From contig NZ_CALCDX010000176.1 of assembly GCF_937900395.1 (NCBI RefSeq), positions 1-7,222 on the forward strand: DNA of 7,222 bases. Reading direction: 5' to 3'. The stretch's first letter is position 1, and every line of letters starts with the position of its first letter. The notes beneath the pieces were generated by a model that was given only the letters and a program-made list of their open reading frames with translations, was not told where the DNA came from and did no database searches. The DNA is from an uncultured Caulobacter sp. (GTDB lineage Bacteria; Pseudomonadota; Alphaproteobacteria; Caulobacterales; Caulobacteraceae). Made by a program: the position numbers and the translations under genes. Shown one piece after another: positions 5,164 to 7,222 of the stretch.

Positions 5164-6125
5164 GCGCGCCGCCAGGCGACGAACTTCGCCAATCCCTCGG
5201 CCAACTTGACCTTGGGCTTGTAGCCGCAGAGGGCATGGAGCTTGTCGATATTGGCGAAGGTGGCGGTGACGTCGCCTGGCTGCATCGAACGGAACACCTT
5301 CTTGGCCTCGATGCCCAGCGCCGCCTCCAGCGTGGTGATCATGTCCATCAGGCCGACCGGGTCGTTGTCGCCGATGTTGTAGACCTCGTGCCCGCCCTTC
5401 GCCGGCGGGTGATCGAGCACGCCGAGGACCCCGTCGACGATGTCGTCGATATAGGTGAAGTCGCGGGCCATCCTGCCCTCGCCAAAGACCTCGATCGGCT
5501 CGCCCTTCAGCATCTTCTCGGTAAAGCCGTAATAGGCCATGTCCGGCCGGCCCCACGGCCCGTAGACCGTGAAGAACCGCAGGCCCGACTGCGGAAAGCC
5601 GTAAAGCCGCGCGTAGCTTTGGCTGAGCAGCTCGCACGAGCGCTTGGTGGCGGCGTAGAGCGACACCGGGCTCTCGGCCGGATCGGTCTCCTTGAAGCCG
5701 TCGCCATTCAGCGGCCGGTCGCCGTAGACGCTGGACGAGCTGGCGTAGACCAAGTGCTCCACGTCGGCGTGGCGACAGGCCTCCAGCACCGAGAGATGCC
5801 CAGCGAGGTTGCTGCGCTCATAGGCGAACGGGTTCTCGAGCGAGTAGCGCACCCCGGCTTGGGCGGCGAGATGGACCACCCGACGCGCGCCCGACATCTT
5901 CACCAGGGCGGCGAAGGCTTCGTGGTCGGCGATGTCCATCCGGACCATCTCGAAGCCCGCGCGCTCAACGAGGCGCGCCGCCCGGGCCTCCTTGAGGGCC
6001 GGATCGTAATAGGCGTTGAAGACATCGACGCCGATCACCGCCTCGCCGCGATCGAGCAGCCGCTCGGCGACGTGGTAGCCCACGAAGCCGGCGGCGCCAG
6101 TGACGATGACGGGCGGCTTGCTCAT
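5151..6125 (-). CDS. NAD-dependent epimerase, UDP-glucuronate 4-epimerase type
   Basis: A complete 324-residue extended SDR, the usual length for nucleotide-sugar epimerases. It probably interconverts UDP-glucuronate and UDP-galacturonate in the cytosol for surface polysaccharide or glycolipid. The NAD site is TGAAGFVG (9-16) with Asp34; HLAAQAGVRYS (85-95) is characteristic of the CapI/LspL UDP-glucuronate epimerase group. The catalytic set is the SSSS run (129-132) with Tyr157 and Lys161 (YAATK). LRFFTVYGPWGRPDMA (182-197) is the substrate-binding motif, and RDFTYIDDIVDGV (221-233) and NIGDNDPVGL (250-259) are typical. The gene starts 2 bp beyond the ugd stop (ATG 6125). A GTG at 6131 in the same frame would overlap that stop as GTGA, so translational coupling is likely either way. 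Pairing with UDP-glucose dehydrogenase supports the uronic-acid assignment over a galE role. UDP-glucose 4-epimerase is the less likely alternative. Confidence 0.88.
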   Translation of the reverse strand: MSKPPVIVTGAAGFVGYHVAERLLDRGEAVIGVDVFNAYYDPALKEARAARLVERAGFEMVRMDIADHEAFAALVKMSGARRVVHLAAQAGVRYSLENPFAYERSNLAGHLSVLEACRHADVEHLVYASSSSVYGDRPLNGDGFKETDPAESPVSLYAATKRSCELLSQSYARLYGFPQSGLRFFTVYGPWGRPDMAYYGFTEKMLKGEPIEVFGEGRMARDFTYIDDIVDGVLGVLDHPPAKGGHEVYNIGDNDPVGLMDMITTLEAALGIEAKKVFRSMQPGDVTATFANIDKLHALCGYKPKVKLAEGLAKFVAWRRAYAG

Positions 6126-6127
6126 GC

Positions 6128-6544
6128 TCACCCGCGCCCGATGCTGGCGTAGGTGAAGCCGTGCCGGACCATCTCGGCGGGCTTGTAGACGTTGCGCAGG
6201 TCGACGACGACCGGAGCCTTCATCAGCAGCTTGACCCGGTCGAGATCCAGGGCTCGGAACTGGTCCCACTCGGTCAGAATGACCAGGGCGTCGGCGCCCT
6301 CGGCCGCCTCATAGGCGCCGGCCTTGAAGTCGATGGCCGTCAGCAGCTTCTCGGCCTCGTGGCGGCCTTCCGGATCGAAGGCCTGGACCTTGGCGCCCAG
6401 GGCCTGCAGGGCCGGGATGATGTCCAGGCTCGGCGCATCGCGCATGTCGTCGGTGTTGGGCTTGAAGGTCAGGCCCAGCACGCCGATCGTGCGGCCCGTC
6501 AGATCGTCGAGCTGCATCGCCCGGGCGAAGCGCCGCCCTGGCAC
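6128..6544 (-). CDS. ugd: UDP-glucose 6-dehydrogenase, C-terminal fragment
   Basis: Only the C-terminal domain of UDP-glucose/GDP-mannose dehydrogenase is present, about 127 of an expected ~435 residues. The hallmark is LTFKPNTDDMRDAPSL, whose Lys and Arg bind the UDP-sugar. It is followed by ALGAKVQAFDPEG, DALVILTEWDQFRALD and a C-terminal VDLRNVYKP. The full enzyme oxidises UDP-glucose to UDP-glucuronate with two NAD+, the substrate for the epimerase directly downstream, so the two form a pathway operon. The reading frame stays open to a GTG at 6544. However, recognisable ugd sequence ends at about LDDLTGRTIGV (its Leu at 6511); the 11 residues before it do not fit the family, and the same DNA reads better on the other strand. 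The NAD-binding domain, central helix and catalytic Cys are missing, so this fragment cannot be active. Confidence 0.85.
   Translation of the reverse strand: MPGRRFARAMQLDDLTGRTIGVLGLTFKPNTDDMRDAPSLDIIPALQALGAKVQAFDPEGRHEAEKLLTAIDFKAGAYEAAEGADALVILTEWDQFRALDLDRVKLLMKAPVVVDLRNVYKPAEMVRHGFTYASIGRG
6500..6520. other. breakpoint between ugd and phage-like sequence
   Basis: Reverse-strand ugd homology stops at about 6511, while a forward reading (HRPGEAPPWHAM onward) becomes protein-like from about 6515. The stretch ATCGTCGAGCTGCAT (about 6503-6517) can be read plausibly in both, so the join may sit on a short shared sequence. Confidence 0.6.
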
Positions 6545-6673
6545 GCGATGCGGCTCCAGCCCGAACTCAACGGCGGCAAGCTGCCGGCGACCCCGTGCCC
6601 GCGCTGCGGCCGGCCCATGGAGGTCGACGATCTCGAGGAGCAGTACCTCCTGTTCGTGCGCGAAGCCGGCTGA
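6515..6673 (+). CDS. C-terminal fragment of unknown protein with CxxC motif
   Basis: A forward frame, open at its 5' side into the ugd breakpoint and ending with TGA at 6671-6673. From an internal ATG at 6548 it would encode 41 residues, but the protein-like text begins earlier (HRPGEAPPWHAM), so this is probably the tail of a longer protein. It has one CPRCG knuckle and an acidic-aromatic end (EVDDLEEQYLLFVREAG). I do not recognise the family. The portal-like sequence that follows suggests phage origin. One CxxC alone would need a partner site to hold zinc. Confidence 0.4.
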   Translation, partial: HRPGEAPPWHAMRLQPELNGGKLPATPCPRCGRPMEVDDLEEQYLLFVREAG

Positions 6674-6720
6674 CCGGCCCGGCCCGCGAGACGGCGCAGG
6701 ACGAAGGCCCGGCGGGCGAG

Positions 6721-6930
6721 GCGCAGGCGAGGGCCGGCAAGGCCATCAACACGGTCTACACGCAGCACATCCCCGAGTGGCGCGCCGAGTTCGACCGGCT
6801 GGCGATGATGCTGCCGCTCGAGGGCAGCTCGTTCCTCAAGACCTGGTGGGGGCAGGACGGCAACGAGCGCCGGCCGCGGCAGGCCTACGTCCCGGTCGAG
6901 CAGGTCATCATGCCCTACAACGACACGGGT
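6721..6930 (+). CDS. phage portal-like protein, internal fragment
   Basis: About 70 codons with the pattern of a tailed-phage portal protein: an alpha-helical INTVYTQHIPEW followed by EFDRLAMMLPLEGSSFLKTWW. After this comes a variable loop, then AYVPVEQVIMPYN. In portal families this is the segment in which a bilayer-like LPL-(A/E)GS-(A/S)F-K motif is followed by a Phe/Val-Pro-(A/V)-E/D-x-(V/I)-(V/M)-PY motif. Portal proteins form the dodecameric ring at the capsid vertex that DNA passes through. No start codon with a ribosome site precedes it, and the usual N-terminal portion (about 100 or more residues) and long C-terminal portion are missing. Beyond DTG (6922-6930) the frame reads as low-complexity shadow of a reverse-strand gene. 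This is therefore a fragment, not a gene. Assignment is by pattern memory, so moderate confidence. Confidence 0.55.
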
Positions 6931-7222
6931 GACCCCGCCACCGTGCCGTTCATCGCGCGGGCAGCGCTTGCCGCGTCGAGCGGGTTTTCGAAGATGACGA
7001 AGCCGAAGGCGTACACCACCACGACGCCGCCGACCAGCGCGGCCAGCAGGTAGCCGAAACGAAGGAACTCCGGCTGCGTGATCGAACCCTCGCGGTAGAA
7101 CTGCGAGCGCGCGTGCGGATCGGCCACCAGGGCCTCCGGCCACTGCAGTTGCTCCGCCGCCTTGCGCGCCACCAACGGGATCGAGACCTTCGCCGTGTCG
7201 ACGACCCCGCGGAACGGGTCCT
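6915..7222 (-). CDS. single-pass membrane protein fragment, unknown function
   Basis: A reverse-strand frame entering from the right edge with no start inside the window, giving 101 codons to a TGA at 6917-6915. Fragment residues 1-50 are soluble and mixed-charge, including RKAAEQLQWPEALVADPHAR (19-38) and FYREGSITQPEF (41-52). Residues 55-77 are a strongly hydrophobic stretch (FGYLLAALVGGVVVVYAFGF onward), long enough for one transmembrane helix. The remainder, ENPLDAASAARAMNG (78-92), is short and polar. The last few codons lie at the portal-fragment breakpoint near 6930, so the true C-terminus may be lost. I do not recognise the family. A phage or plasmid membrane protein would fit its neighbour, but a chromosomal gene is equally possible. 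Confidence 0.45.
   Translation of the reverse strand, partial: DPFRGVVDTAKVSIPLVARKAAEQLQWPEALVADPHARSQFYREGSITQPEFLRFGYLLAALVGGVVVVYAFGFVIFENPLDAASAARAMNGTVAGSPVSL

Noticed and set aside
4287..6152. 621-codon forward ORF, the longest in the window
   Set aside because: It runs out of frame through EamA and then antisense to the epimerase. Its translation is Arg/Ala/Gly-rich with no family motif, while the genes in the other frames have complete catalytic motifs. It is a GC-content shadow.
6499..7143. 214-codon reverse ORF across the phage-like segment
   Set aside because: It crosses two breakpoints and is Arg/Gly-rich without motifs; the portal-like and membrane-protein frames explain the same DNA better.
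1..7222. CRISPR array, tRNA, rRNA, insertion sequence, toxin-antitoxin or defence genes
   Set aside because: No regularly spaced repeats, cloverleaf, transposase motif, or short paired ORFs with such signatures were seen on either strand.

Overview
The window is GC-rich and dense with genes that carry alphaproteobacterial family signatures. It looks like a mosaic of at least three unrelated segments rather than one continuous locus. From about 1 to 1190 it holds dcd (5' end only), apaG and the C-terminal half of hslO, a housekeeping set I associate with Rhizobiales-type genomes. From about 1190 to 6511 it looks like a Caulobacterales-type chromosome (Caulobacter/Phenylobacterium-like). From about 6512 to 7222 it holds short, broken pieces, of which at least one (a portal-protein-like stretch) looks phage-derived.

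Layout: (a) dcd (-) and apaG (+) diverge from a 179-bp spacer. (b) A continuous 406-codon reverse-strand ORF (696-1916) joins the first ~240 residues of an isoaspartyl peptidase/L-asparaginase in frame to the last ~165 residues of Hsp33. Each partner lacks an essential part of its fold. (c) A divergent 72-bp spacer leads to an intact zinc-independent NAD(P)H:quinone oxidoreductase (+). (d) A 380-bp intergenic stretch contains an unusual run of inverted repeats, including a 17-bp stem. (e) A two-gene unit follows: an SDR oxidoreductase and an EamA/DMT transporter overlapping by 4 bp (GTGA). (f) Converging on it from the reverse strand are a UDP-glucuronate 4-epimerase-type gene and, upstream of it, the last ~127 codons of UDP-glucose 6-dehydrogenase. 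Together these would convert UDP-glucose to UDP-glucuronate and then UDP-galacturonate for cell-surface polysaccharide or glycolipid. (g) The ugd frame is cut near 6511. After it come the end of an unknown protein with a CxxC motif, about 70 codons of a phage portal-like protein, and an opposite-strand fragment of a single-pass membrane protein that runs off the window.

I do not see a convincing new biological system. The strongest signals are the abrupt protein-family breaks near 1190, 6511 and 6930, with a possible fourth near 6680-6720. At 1190 and 6511 there is a short stretch compatible with both sides. This is most simply explained by assembly chimerism or by ligated or rearranged DNA. 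The best candidate for real but uncharacterised biology is the inverted-repeat-rich spacer at 2984-3340.
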